Source: CAVRUD01 sp963849635
Lineage (GTDB): Bacteria > Chloroflexota > Chloroflexia > Thermomicrobiales > UBA6265
Assembly: GCA_963849635.1 (NCBI GenBank)
Contig: CAWKIA010000008.1
Span: 58,122 to 122,121, forward strand
Direction of reading: 5' to 3'
Length of the DNA stretch: 64,000 bases
Both the position numbers and the translations under genes were made by a program. This document shows positions 37,643 to 47,704 of this stretch, in pieces (the stretch's first letter is position 1; every line of letters starts with the position of its first letter). The notes below the pieces were generated by a model. It searched no databases. It was not told where the DNA came from and was given only the letters and a program-made list of their open reading frames with translations.

Positions 37643-37870
37643 CTAGGCGGCCTGGAGGAAGGGCTTGAGGCCGACGCAGAGAGCGGCACCGGCGGTGTGG
37701 CGGTGGCGGAGTGTCCGCTGGTAGACGAATACGGCGCCGAGGGCGAAGCGGGCAGTGGCGCGGCGGGACCGGGCTGGTGCCGGCGAAGATGGCCTTGAAC
37801 TGGCCGTCGACGTTCTCGATGGCCCGCGAGCGCTAGGTGTGGAAGACCTTGCGGACTCCAGCACTGTCGT
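37643..37870 (-). pseudogene. Transposase C-terminal remnant
   Basis: The minus strand reads RSRAIENVDGQFKAIFAGT in one frame (with a stop just before it) and ARFALGAVFVYQRTLRHRHT then AGAALCVGLKPFLQAA in another. This looks like the last quarter of a DDE transposase. At least one frame change and an in-frame stop are present, and no inverted repeats are evident. Family uncertain. Confidence 0.45.
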
Positions 37871-37981
37871 CGGTGTGGGGATAGGGCCCGCATTTGGGCG
37901 TCACCAGGGTGCGGCCGGACGCCGCCAATGTACGTCAATGCCGTGACGCGTCGAGCCTGAGAGCGACCCGGCCACGTCGGA

Positions 37982-38909
37982 TCAGTTCGCCTCCGCCACC
38001 TGGCGCAGCACCCGCTTCGGCATCTTGCAGATCATGGTGTAGGCGGGATCGTAGACATTGCCAACGTCGTACTCCACGCACTGGCCGAGCAGCGTGCTGG
38101 CCGCCACCACATCGAGGCCGCCAGTCGCGCTCCAGCCAGCGCACCATCTCGGTCGTCGCGTGCTGCAACGCCTGGTCGAGCGGCCGCGCGTTGCCGGCCG
38201 TGAAGATGTACTCGTCGTTCTCGCCGCGCGGCCAACCGATCTGCTCGCCCTTGAGCAGCTCGACGGTGAACTCGACATCGAACGAGATCTCGATGCCGGT
38301 GCCGGCGATCTCGCCGTCGCCCTGGGTGGCGTGGCCATCGCCGACGAACAGCAGCGCGCCCGGCACGAAGACCGGGAAGTAGACGGTCACACCCGCGCGA
38401 AATCCCCGGTAGTCCATGTTGCCGCCATGCTCGGCGGAGGTCGCCGTGGAGATCGCCTGGCCGCCGGGCCGGCGCCACGCCGAAACAGCCCAGCATCGGC
38501 TCCAGCGGCAGCCGCAGCGCCTCGAGCCCGGGCACTGGCGTGTGCAGCGACACTTCGCCGCTGGTCGAGGTCCACATCCCACACCAGGAGCGGCCGCTCC
38601 GGCAGGTGGCGCACGAACTCCGGATCGACCACGTTCGGCGCGAGCACGGCTGCCGTGACGCCGGTCGGGCGGTTGGGCACGAGCCGGTCCAGGCGCACTA
38701 CCAGGGTGTCGCCCGGCTCGGCGCCCTCGATGAAGAAGGGACCGGTCATCGGGTTGCCCCGCGGGGTGATCGGCTCGCCGGTGGCGTCCTGGCCGAGGGC
38801 GTCGACGGTGGTGGTCACCACCGTGTCGCCCGGCGCGATCCGCAGCGACAGGCGGATGCGAGCCGATCGTGTTGAAGTAGTGATCCGGCGTGAATTCGTG
38901 CCTGGCCAC
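37982..38909 (-). pseudogene. Acetamidase/formamidase family protein, frameshifted
   Basis: Pieces in several frames rebuild one enzyme: VARHEFTPDHYFNTIG from GTG 38909 (GGAGGAGCG upstream), TPRGNPMTGPFFIEGAEPGD and LVVRLDRLVPNRPTGVTAAV, MLGCFGVAP, GNMDYRGFRAGVTVYFPVF with LLFVGDGHATQGDGEIAGTG, and YDVGNVYDPAYTMICKMPKR ending at 37982. The GNMD and GDGHAxQGDGE motifs are typical of formamidase/acetamidase enzymes that release ammonia from short amides. At least four frame changes. About 308 residues if restored. Confidence 0.85.
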
Positions 38910-39206
38910 CCCGCTCCTCCCGATTCCCGAACGCGCTGCAGGCAAACGTCCTGATCCTGCTCACCCCGCCGCCGCCGATCGCCACCTGGCGGCCGACCTG
39001 GGAGATCGCTTACCTCGCATCGTACCCCACGGGCACGTCAAGGGTGTCGTGGCGAGGCGTCGACTCATTAGAGGCAGTTCTCACCGCCTTCCCCTCTCGA
39101 CTGCGGTGGCGAGGGGCCGTTACTGGGCGCCGTCTTCAATTCAGCCCCCACTCCCCACCCTGTCTTCCGCGCGCGGGAGAGGGGGCACGTAGCGCCGCAT
39201 ACTCCT
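38910..39206. other. No recognisable gene
   Basis: About 300 bases with short frames only. Contains a GC-rich CCCCTCTCGA / GGCGAGGGG inverted pair near 39091-39116. It ends at the inverted repeat of the IS630-type element. Confidence 0.4.
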
Positions 39207-40271
39207 CGTCATCCTGAGTAGTCCGTCCAGGGGTAAATGTCGAGTCGGGGGGCGGGGTCGGGTCCCGGAACAACTCGCCGTCGCAAGGAGGTCCCCGCTC
39301 GACCCCATCCCCCAGCCGGACAAATAACGCTGGTCACACTACTGAGCATAGCGAAGGATCTTGGCCGCCGATCTCTGCGCTTCGGATTCGCCCCGAAGCG
39401 TAGGGATGTCCAACGCGCACGGAGGCGCTGGCGCGTCAAGATCCTTCGCAGGCTCAGTAGTCCGACCAGCACAAAATGTCGTGTCGGTGCTGGCTTTGCG
39501 GCAGTGCGAATCGCGTAGGAGCCGCGGTCCCGCCGGGCGATAGGGCGCGAGCGCCCCGACGAATTTGACCCGCCGACTCTGGGGCTCTTCGTGCCGCACG
39601 ACCAAGCGTCGCCCCAGGCGGCCCCACCCGTACCCGGTCGGCAGGGTGGGGCAGAAGCCGCTCTGGTCGAGGAACCACAGGTCGATCACGCCGGCACACG
39701 CCTTTTTTTGAGGTCATCGAGTTCGGCCACCTTGGCGTCGTACCCGTCGGGGTCGCGCCGCTTGTGGGTCACCGAACTCACGGTCCGCTTCCAGCCGAAG
39801 CGGCGAGCATGGAGCAGGCGGCTGAGGTGGTCGGGGTGGACCTGGACCCCGCGCTCCTGGGCGAGCCATGCCACGAGCTGCCGCGTCGTCCAGGTCCGCG
39901 CATCGGCGTCGAGCAGCGCCTCCAGGGCGTCGAGGTGGGCCGCCGTCACGGTCGGCGGACGACCGGGGCGGGGGTGGTCGGGCAGGGCAGCGAAGCCCGC
40001 GACCAGGAACGCCTTGACGTACTTGCGGACCGTCTGCTCGTGCGTGCCGAGGTGGCGGGCGATGCTGGGGATCGTCCACCCGGCGTCCGCGAGGCGAATC
40101 ATCTCCAGGCGGTCGCGGGTGCGCGGGGCGACGCCGGGGTCGCGGGTGCGAGCGCGCAGCTCCTCGTGCTGGGCCGGGGTCAAGGTAACGCGGATCATGG
40201 CGGGGCACCTCCTCGCCTCCCATTCTACGACCTACTTACCGGACTGCTTAGTCGGACTACTCAGGATGACG
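39207..40271. mobile_element. IS630-type insertion element, internally rearranged
   Basis: Perfect 19-base inverted repeats CGTCATCCTGAGTAGTCCG bound the element (39207-39225 and, inverted, 40253-40271). A second left-end-like copy, CTCAGTAGTCCGACCAGCACA, starts near 39453. Between the two left ends lies a 124-base unit (39338-39461) with its own 25-26-base arms reading ACTACTGAGC...GAAGGATCTTG. The transposase lacks most of its catalytic domain. The picture is an IS630 copy that lost its 3' part and gained a small MITE-like palindrome. Confidence 0.75.
39462..40198 (-). pseudogene. IS630-family transposase, frameshifted and truncated
   Basis: The N-terminal part is a double helix-turn-helix (LTPAQHEELRARTRD, GWTIPSIARHLGTHEQTVRK, LLHARRFGWKRTVSSV). 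At a run of seven A on the coding strand (39703-39709) the zero frame stops soon after (KKRRVPA). The -1 frame continues with the first catalytic Asp motif DLWFLDQSGFCPTLP. IS630 relatives often use -1 slippage at A-runs. The later catalytic Asp and Glu are missing because the frame runs into the element end, so this copy is inactive. Confidence 0.78.
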
Positions 40272-40372
40272 TCGGGGTAGTTGAGTGACACAGTCCGAGG
40301 TGCCAACGCACCCTCTTCCCTCTGCTGCAGCGCGGGGAAGGGAGTCCTCGGGCAGGAGCCGTCTCTCCGTCT

Positions 40373-42330
40373 CTACCCGAACGTCAACCCCTTGCTGCCC
40401 TCGCCGTCAGGTTTGAGGAAGCGGTCGTACCAGTCGAGGAGGCGGCGGAGCAGGTCGAGTTGGTGGAGGCGTTCGCCGATGCCGTGGCCCTCGCGGGGGT
40501 AGCGGACGAAGCGGGTAGGGACGCCGAGGGTGCGCAGGGCGCGGTGGAATTCCATGCCCTGGGCGGGGTGGACGCGGGCGTCGCTGTCGCCGTGGAGGAT
40601 CAGGGTCGGGGTGGTGCAGCCTGCGATCTCGCGGATCGGGGAGGCGGCCCAGTAGGCGTCTATCTGGTGGTACAGCTGGCCGGGGAAATAGAGCAGGTTG
40701 GCGTTGGGGATGTCGTCCTGGCCGTGGTCGGAGACCATGTTGCTCAGGCCGGCGCCCATGACGGCCGCTTTGAAGATGGTGGTGACGGTGACAGTGCGGG
40801 CGGTCAGATAACCGCCCCAGCTCCAGCCGCCGATCCCGAGGCGGTCGCCGTCCGCGATGCCGCGCTCGACCATCGCCTGAGCGCCTGAGATCAGGTCCTG
40901 GGCCTCGCCGCCGCCGACATCGTCCTGGAGGGCCTTCTGGAAGGTGGCGCCGTAGGCAGTGCTTCCTCTTGGGTTAGGCATGAGCACGGCGTAGCCGTGG
41001 GAGGCGAGATATTGCGCCCAATCATGCCAGTTCAGCATCATGCACTCTTCCCACTGCCAGGAGGGGCCGCCGTGGATCTCGACGATGAGTGGATAGCGGG
41101 TGCCGGGGGTGTAGCCCAGTGGATAGGTCAGGAGACCTTCGATCTCCATACCGTCGGTACTGTTCCAGCGAACGATCTCCACCGGCGCGAGGCGACCATT
41201 AAAGTCCTTGCCCAACTCAGATACACGCGCCGCATCGGTGCCGCTGACGCCGCCGAGAAAGACCTCTTCCGGCGTCGAGCCATCGGACCAGACGTAGGCC
41301 ATCCGGGAACCATCGGCCGAGAAGGTGGGACCACCGGAGAGGCTGCCCTTCCACGCGATCGCCGTCGGGGTGAGCGGCGTTAATTCCCCGGTGGCGGCGT
41401 CGAGCCCATAGGAGAGGCCATGAGTACGCTCGACCATGCGCACTCCGAGCGAACTGCCACGAGGGACGAGCAATTCCACCTGGCCTTCGTAGCCGGCCAG
41501 GATGTTGCGCGGTTCGCCGCCTTCCACTGGGACGGTCCAGACTGAATTGACCGGGTCGTCGCGGTGAACGCTGCCCTTGACGGCGATCTGGAGTCCGTCG
41601 GCGGTGGTGACGTAGACGGGGTCGCCGACGAGTGAGCCGAAGCGGGTGACGTGCTTGGAGATGCCGCCAGTAGCCGCCACGGTCCAGAGTTCGCCACCGT
41701 CGAAGATCGAATTGACTTCTGGGGAACCGGTGGTGAGGAAGGCGATTCGCTCGCTATCCGGCGACCAGGCGAACGACCAGACATTGCGGTTGCCATAGGT
41801 CAGGCAGGTTGCCTGTCCAGAAGTGATATCCACTACCCAGAGGCGAATACGCTTGAGGTCTTCGTCGACGACGATCGCGTCGTCCTTGTCTTCCTTGCGC
41901 TTCTTCTCCTCGGGCGTTTCGGGGTCGGCGCGGAGGACGGCGATCGTCTTGCCATCGGGAGAGAACTCCGGCGCGGAGAGGTCTCCCTTCAGGTCACCGA
42001 GGGAGCGGGCCTCGCCGCCGGCGGTCGCGATCAGGTAGAGCTTCGATTGTCCCCGTTCTTCCCGGTCGGAGATGAAGAGGATCGTGGTTCCGTCCGGCGA
42101 CCAGCGGGGCGAATGATCATAGGCAGTGCCGGCGGTGAACGGCTTCGGCGGGGCAGCCGTCACGGGAGATCCAGACCGCCTGTTCTTTGTGTTCGCCCTT
42201 CTTGCCGCCGGGGGCGACGACGAAGAGGACGTGGCGGCCGTCAGGGGAGATCTGGGGATCGTTAGGCATCGGGCGGTCGACGATCTCTTCGGGGGTAAGA
42301 GGCTTGATCTGGGCAGTGGATTCCCCGAAA
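40373..42330 (-). CDS. S9-family peptidase (acylaminoacyl-peptidase type), damaged N-terminus
   Basis: A beta-propeller followed by an alpha/beta-hydrolase domain. Propeller blades read SPRWSPDGTTILFISDREE and SFAWSPDSERIAFLTTG. The catalytic set is Ser in GGWSWGGYLTA, Asp in LHGDSDARVHPAQG and His in REGHGIGERL. The start is unclear: residues STAQIKPLTPEEIVDRPMPN and ISPDGRHVLFVVAPGGKKG lie in another frame up to about 42160, with a stop shortly before them. At least one frameshift is present near 42160. Cytoplasmic oligopeptidases of this type cleave short peptides. Confidence 0.85.
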
Positions 42331-42906
42331 CGCCCGTTTTGGGTTGGAGTTCAGTGCCGTTGACCCCGTCTATGCTTCCGTCGCGGTTGGCGTGGAATTG
42401 GTGGTCATCGGCACCGTCATGAAAATCCGGACTCCTTCGCATTGGGAGGGTGTACGCCGCGATGCTGGCACCGCTGCCGGCATCGTTGAGCTTGTCTTGA
42501 ACGCGCGCCATTGTAGCGCTCGGCGAAGAGGTTGGCCGCGTCGTGGCGCATTCCGCACTGTTGGGGGTCTCGGCTGAATCGACTGACCGATACCGGCGAT
42601 ATCAAGGAGATTCGGCTATTGCCCGTCTTTGGTCCGAATGCGTGTGCTGATTGATTTCTGAGACTGAAATTGATTTTGTTGAACTGATATTGACAAAGGT
42701 AATCAAGTTGTTAGATTGTCCAGACTGACGCTAGCCGAGGCGATCGGGAGACTCCTCGGTCCACGGCCCGCCCCACCCACGTTCACACCTACCGCCCCCA
42801 TTCAACTCAGATCGTCGTTGTCGGCAGTATGTCGGCGGCTGGTCTCTGTCTGCCTTGCCACATCGCCACATCGCCGCCTCGAAAGGGATTCGCCCGTGCT
42901 TCCCTG
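42331..42906. other. Intergenic region with candidate promoter
   Basis: About 570 bases between the divergent S9 peptidase and MFS genes. AT-rich around 42640-42720, unlike the surroundings. TTGACA (42690-42695) with TAGATT (42712-42717) after 16 bases points toward the MFS gene. TTTGT and ACAAA half-sites flank the -35 region (about 42675-42697) and could be an operator. No coding frame is recognised. Confidence 0.45.
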
Positions 42907-44205
42907 ATGCGCCAGCGAAACTTCTCTCTCCTCTGGTTCGCCGGGCTCATCTCGCTCGCGGGCGATTGGGCGCTCTCCGTTGCCTTTCCCCTGTATGTCT
43001 ACAACCTTACCGATTCCACCCTGGCCACCAGCGGCATGGTGATCGCTCGCCTGGTTTCAGCCATCGCAATGGGGCCGATCGCAGGGGTGTTCGTCGATCG
43101 CTGGGACCGGCGCAACACGATGATTGTCTGCAACCTTCTGCGGGCGCCCATCCTGCTCGGCCTCGTCTTCGTCGATTCCTCGTCGGATCTTTGGTTGGTC
43201 TACCTTGTCGCCGGTAGTACGTCGATCATCGCCCAGTTCTTCTCTCCGGGGGAGAATGCGCTCCTGCCACTCCTCGTCCCTGCCGATCGGCTGGTGCCCG
43301 CAAACTCTCTCAATACACTCAACAACAACCTTGCCCGCCTGATCGGGCCACCCCTGGGAGCGGGATTGGCCACGCTGTATGGCCTGAATGGACCAGCCAT
43401 TGCCGATGCCGCCTCGTTCCTGACCGCGGCCATCTTGTTGGCCTGTGTCGTCTCGCCCGAATTACCCAAGACGAGGAGCATCTCCGTTGGCCGCGCAGGA
43501 ACCCTGGTAAGCCGTCTGCTCCAACCCAGTCGTAACGTCCTGACCGAGCTCCGCGCCGGTTTCCGGCTGATCGTCTCCAACCGGACCCTGCGCGTCCTCT
43601 TCGTCCTCTTCACAGTCACGGCCATTGGCGAAGGCGTCATGGGCGTCATGTTCCTGGTCTTCGTCAAAGAGATCCTGGACGGCGGCTCGACTGAGCTTGG
43701 CTGGTTCATGTCCGGGCAGGCGGTCGGCGGGCTTGTCGGCGCCCTCCTCATCGGCGCATTCGGTGCGCGACTCGCCGCGGCAAAACTGATTGGGTGGGGA
43801 TGCCTCGGTATCGGCCTCATCGACCTGGCAATCTTCAACTACCCCAACCTTACTTCGGGGGTGGCGTCCGTCTGGCCCGGCGTCGCGCTCATGATCGTCG
43901 TCGGTATTCCGGCCGCGGCAGCCGTCACCGGCTGGGGCACGATGATTCAGCAGGAAGTCGAGGATGCCTTTCGCGGTCGCGTCTTCGCCGCGCTCACGAC
44001 CGCCATCGGGCTTTTTACCCTGGTGGGGACCCTGATCGCCGGCATCATCGGCGACAGCTTCGGCATCATCAGGATCTTGACCCTCCAGAGCTGCGGCTAC
44101 ATCATCGCCGGCGTTGTTGCCTTACTGCTCCTCGTCCCTGTCAGCCACCTAGCCCGATCTATCAAGACGACCCCCATCCCAGCCTCCGCCGGATCCCCAG
44201 ATTGA
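42907..44205 (+). CDS. MFS transporter, drug-efflux-like
   Basis: A 432-residue membrane protein with about 12 hydrophobic segments. The MFS loop motif reads GVFVDRWDRRNTM between helices 2 and 3, and ENALLPLLVPADRL is typical of the MFS_3 (macrolide-efflux-like) branch. ATG 42907 starts directly at the conserved RNFSLLWFAGLISLAGDWAL; an in-frame ATG at 42829 would add 26 residues without family support. The substrate is unknown. Confidence 0.88.
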   Translation: MRQRNFSLLWFAGLISLAGDWALSVAFPLYVYNLTDSTLATSGMVIARLVSAIAMGPIAGVFVDRWDRRNTMIVCNLLRAPILLGLVFVDSSSDLWLVYLVAGSTSIIAQFFSPGENALLPLLVPADRLVPANSLNTLNNNLARLIGPPLGAGLATLYGLNGPAIADAASFLTAAILLACVVSPELPKTRSISVGRAGTLVSRLLQPSRNVLTELRAGFRLIVSNRTLRVLFVLFTVTAIGEGVMGVMFLVFVKEILDGGSTELGWFMSGQAVGGLVGALLIGAFGARLAAAKLIGWGCLGIGLIDLAIFNYPNLTSGVASVWPGVALMIVVGIPAAAAVTGWGTMIQQEVEDAFRGRVFAALTTAIGLFTLVGTLIAGIIGDSFGIIRILTLQSCGYIIAGVVALLLLVPVSHLARSIKTTPIPASAGSPD

Positions 44206-44385
44206 TGACGGAGGCCGGGGGCGATCGAACCAAGATGCCAACGCCGTTCGGCGGGTAGAGACGGACCTTCGTGCCCGCTCATAGGCCACCACACGAGGTT
44301 CGTGGCCGGTAACAATGTCGGTGTCTTGAGGGCGAATCGGACCTGTAGCTCGGCACACTTTGGTTCGTTTACGATTTGTCCTTGC

Positions 44386-45135
44386 CTAATTCCTAATACC
44401 TGCGTTAGCCGCGCGCAGTGCCGCGACCGGCTCGCCCGTCGGAATGAATTCCATCCCGACGAATCTGTCGTAGCCCGTCTCCCGGATCGCTCGGTAGACC
44501 GCCGGGTAGTTGATCTCCTGGCTGTCATCCGGCTCGTGCCGGCCCGGGTTGCCGGCGACGTGGTAATGCCCGAACCAGGCATGATGGGTCTGGATCGTGC
44601 GGATCAGGTCCCCCTCCATGATCTGCATGTGGTAGATGTCGTAGAGCAGTTTTACGCGGGGCGAGTTCACCCACTCGCAGACGTTGACGCCCCAGTCCGT
44701 GCGATCGCACTGGTAGTCGGGGTGGTCCACCTTGCTGTTCAGCAGCTCAAGCACCAGCGTGACGCCGGCGTCCTCCGCTGCCTTCGCCACTCGGCGGAGA
44801 CCTTCGGCCGTGTTCTCTGCTCCAGTCTCATCGTCGAGCCCGCCACGGTTGCCGCTGAAGCAGATCAAGTTGGGGATCCCCCACTCCTGAGCCAATGCAA
44901 GCCGTTTCAGGATCTCCGCCTCGATTCGCTCGTGGTTCTCTCTCCGGTTGAGCCCATCCTCCAGCGGTGCATGGCCTCGATCCGAGGCAAGTGTCAGCCC
45001 GGCATCGACCACCCGCTGCCACTCCTCCCGCGGCGCCAGCTCGACGCCGTCGTATCCCCCCTGCACCGCCGCCGCGACCAATTCCTCCGGCCCCAGCGTC
45101 CGCTCGAAACACCACCACGCCACCGCGGTCTTCAT
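44386..45135 (-). CDS. TIM-barrel sugar isomerase/epimerase, hydroxypyruvate-isomerase-like
   Basis: A 249-residue xylose-isomerase-like barrel. Metal ligands are likely Glu in VTLVLELLNSKVDHP, Asp in VKLLYDIYHMQIMEGD, His in WFGHYHVAGNPGRHEP and Glu in FVGMEFIPTGEP. The NPGRHEPD motif matches hydroxypyruvate isomerase-like proteins. ATG 45135 is chosen because GAGGAGG lies 6 bases upstream. The substrate is a small sugar or keto acid, not specified. Confidence 0.85.
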   Translation of the reverse strand: MKTAVAWWCFERTLGPEELVAAAVQGGYDGVELAPREEWQRVVDAGLTLASDRGHAPLEDGLNRRENHERIEAEILKRLALAQEWGIPNLICFSGNRGGLDDETGAENTAEGLRRVAKAAEDAGVTLVLELLNSKVDHPDYQCDRTDWGVNVCEWVNSPRVKLLYDIYHMQIMEGDLIRTIQTHHAWFGHYHVAGNPGRHEPDDSQEINYPAVYRAIRETGYDRFVGMEFIPTGEPVAALRAANAGIRN

Positions 45136-45172
45136 CGCTGCCTCCTCAATCAGTGCCAAGACGAACTCCAAG

Positions 45173-45246
45173 AGTTCCAAGTCTCAAGTTCCAAGTTCAA
45201 TGTGGCAAGAGGTACGTACTTGGAACCTTCGACTTGGAACTTGGAA
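45173..45246. repeat. Heptad-repeat hairpin (AGTTCCA type)
   Basis: Four 7-base units AGTTCCA, AGTCTCA, AGTTCCA, AGTTCAA (45173-45200) face, across an 18-base gap, four units CTTGGAA, CCTTCGA, CTTGGAA, CTTGGAA (45219-45246) of complementary sequence. The layout is the same as at 23484-23546, but the unit sequence differs. It lies upstream of both divergent genes. Confidence 0.75.
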
Positions 45247-45385
45247 CTTCGTCGCAATGGATCGTTTTCACATTGCGCCGCCAGATGAGTTAAGCATGTA
45301 GCCAGAATCAGGTCCGGGTGGGGATTTGACGGCGTGACACCGGTGCGGGTAAACAGTATGCGGCCCCGCTGAGGAGGAAAACTGG

Positions 45386-47539
45386 ATGAAGTCAATCGCC
45401 GGGTTCTGCTGGCGGCGACGCTGGTTGGTCGTTGGCGGCTGGGTTCTCTTGCTGGTCGGGCTCTTCGGGCTCTCCAGCGCCATCGGCGGCGAGTACCGAA
45501 CCGAGTTCGAGCTCCCCGACTCCGAGAGCGCCCAGGCGATTGACCTGCTGGAGGAGCGTGGCGTCACCGAGCGAACCGGCTTCCCCGGCCAGATCGTCTT
45601 CCGGGCCGATCAGGGTGTCCAGGACCCGGCCGTGCGCCAGACCATGGAGGGCTTCTTCACCCAGGTCACGGACGCGCTGGAAGGGGATCAACTCCAGAGT
45701 CCGTACGATCCGCAATTCGCCTACCAGATCTCCCAGGACGGCACGATCGCGTATGCCGAGCTCAATCTCTCCGACCGCGAGAACGAGCAATACCTGGAGG
45801 ATGGCAAGGAGGTCCGCGTGCTCTGGCAGCAACTCGACCTGCCGGAGGGCGTGCAGGTCGACCTCGGCAGCGATCTCTTCGCTGAGGAGGCCGAGTTCTC
45901 GAGTGAGTTGATCGGCATCGGCGCCGCCGTCATCATCCTGCTGGTGGCCTTCGGCTCGGTGCTGGCGATGGGGCTGCCGATCATCACGGCACTTGTCGGC
46001 ATCGGCTGCGGCTTCGCGATTATCGGTATCGTCACCCGATTCCTGGCGGTGCCCGAGTTTACCGGCCCCATCGCGGCAATGATCGGCATCGGCGTTGGCA
46101 TCGACTACGCGCTGATCATCATTACCCGCTACCGCCAGGGGCTGCACGACGGGATGGAGCCGCGCGAGGCGGCCGTGGAGGCGCTCGATACGGCGGGTCG
46201 TGCGGTCGTCTTCGCCGGGATCACCGTCGTCATCTCGCTCCTCGGCATCTTCCTGATGAATCTCGACTTCATGCGAAGCGTCGCCGTCGCCGCCATCTCG
46301 GCTGTATTGATGACGATGCTCGCCGCGATCACGCTGTTGCCGGCCTTCCTCGGCTTCGCCAAGCGCAACATCGACCGGTTTGGCCTCCCCCACCGCACCC
46401 AGGCCGAGGGCGACGGCACGCGCTCGTTCTGGTATCGCTGGAGCCGCCTCATCCAGGCCCGGCCGTGGCCGGCGCTGATCATCAGCATCGTCATCCTGGT
46501 CGTGCTGGCGCTTCCGGTCTTAGACCTGCGCCTCGGATTTTCCGACCCCGGCAACCGGGGCGTAGATGACACCACGCGGCGGGCCTACGATCTCCTCTCG
46601 GAGGGGTTCGGACCGGGGTTCAACGGCTCGATGCTGATTCTGGTGGATACCCCCGGCGCTGAAGCGGACATGCCGCAGGTTCAGCAGGTGGCCGAGGCGA
46701 TCCGGGGCACGGAGGGGGTTGCCTCGGTCGTCGAGCCGACGCTCATCCCGCCCGCCAATCTGGCGATCATCACCGTCTTTCCGACCTCGGCCCCGCAGGA
46801 CGAGGAGACGACGGACCTGGTCCACCGGCTGCGCAACGACACGATTCCGGCAGCCGAGCAGAGTTCCGGGCTTACGGTCTATACCTCGGGCGGGCCGGCG
46901 ATCGTCGTCGATTTCTCGGACTACATGGGCGATCGCCTGCCGTACTTCATCGGTGCGGTCCTGGTGCTCTCCTTCTTGCTGCTGCTGATCGTCTTCCACA
47001 GCGTCGTCGTGCCGCTCAAGGCGGTGCTGATGAACATGCTCTCGATTGGAGCAGCCTTTGGGGTGACCGTCGCCGTCTTCCAGTGGGGCTGGGGTAAGAG
47101 TTTGGTGGGAGTTGGCAAGGAGGGCCCGGTCGAGGCCTGGGCGCCGATGATGCTCTTCGCCATCGTCTTCGGCCTCTCGATGGATTATGAGGTCTTCCTG
47201 CTTACTCGCGTGCGCGAGGAGTACGACAAGACCGGCGACAACCGGCAAGCCGTTGCCGACGGCCTGGCCGCGACCGGCCGGGTCATCTCCGCCGCGGCGG
47301 CGATCATGGTCTGTGTCTTCGGCAGTTTCGTCCTGGGGGACGAGCGTGCCCTGAAGCTGTTCGGCTTCGGCCTGGCGGCGGCGGTCTTCATCGACGCCAC
47401 GATCGTCCGCCTGGTCCTCGTCCCCGCCGCCATGGAGTTGATGGGCAACGCGAACTGGTGGGCGCCGAGCTGGCTGGTGCGCTACCTGCCCACGATCCGC
47501 GTCGACACGGCCGAGCAGCCGGTGCCGGCCCGGCGCTAA
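45386..47539 (+). CDS. MMPL-family RND transporter
   Basis: A 717-residue membrane protein with the MMPL pattern: one N-terminal helix, an extracytoplasmic domain, a bundle of about five helices (GAAVIILLVAFGSVLAMG, PIAAMIGIGVGIDYALIIITRYR), then the same layout again (FIGAVLVLSFLLLLIVFHSV, FGLSMDYEVFLLTRVREEYD). The Asp-Tyr pairs GIDYA and SMDYE carry the proton path. GAGGAGG lies before the ATG. Such proteins export lipids or drugs. A second MMPL lies at 49765. Confidence 0.93.
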   Translation: MKSIAGFCWRRRWLVVGGWVLLLVGLFGLSSAIGGEYRTEFELPDSESAQAIDLLEERGVTERTGFPGQIVFRADQGVQDPAVRQTMEGFFTQVTDALEGDQLQSPYDPQFAYQISQDGTIAYAELNLSDRENEQYLEDGKEVRVLWQQLDLPEGVQVDLGSDLFAEEAEFSSELIGIGAAVIILLVAFGSVLAMGLPIITALVGIGCGFAIIGIVTRFLAVPEFTGPIAAMIGIGVGIDYALIIITRYRQGLHDGMEPREAAVEALDTAGRAVVFAGITVVISLLGIFLMNLDFMRSVAVAAISAVLMTMLAAITLLPAFLGFAKRNIDRFGLPHRTQAEGDGTRSFWYRWSRLIQARPWPALIISIVILVVLALPVLDLRLGFSDPGNRGVDDTTRRAYDLLSEGFGPGFNGSMLILVDTPGAEADMPQVQQVAEAIRGTEGVASVVEPTLIPPANLAIITVFPTSAPQDEETTDLVHRLRNDTIPAAEQSSGLTVYTSGGPAIVVDFSDYMGDRLPYFIGAVLVLSFLLLLIVFHSVVVPLKAVLMNMLSIGAAFGVTVAVFQWGWGKSLVGVGKEGPVEAWAPMMLFAIVFGLSMDYEVFLLTRVREEYDKTGDNRQAVADGLAATGRVISAAAAIMVCVFGSFVLGDERALKLFGFGLAAAVFIDATIVRLVLVPAAMELMGNANWWAPSWLVRYLPTIRVDTAEQPVPARR

Positions 47540-47704
47540 TGTGGGGCCAGGCGTTCGGCGTCCAGAGATAGCCTCCTAACCCCCAACCCTCTTCCCCCCG
47601 CTGCGGCAGGAGAAGGGGGAGACGCGGCGCCCCGAGAGGCGCGTGGGCCATCACGCAGAACCGGCTGATGCGGTGCCATCTATTTCGCGGGCTGGAGGAC
47701 GCTG

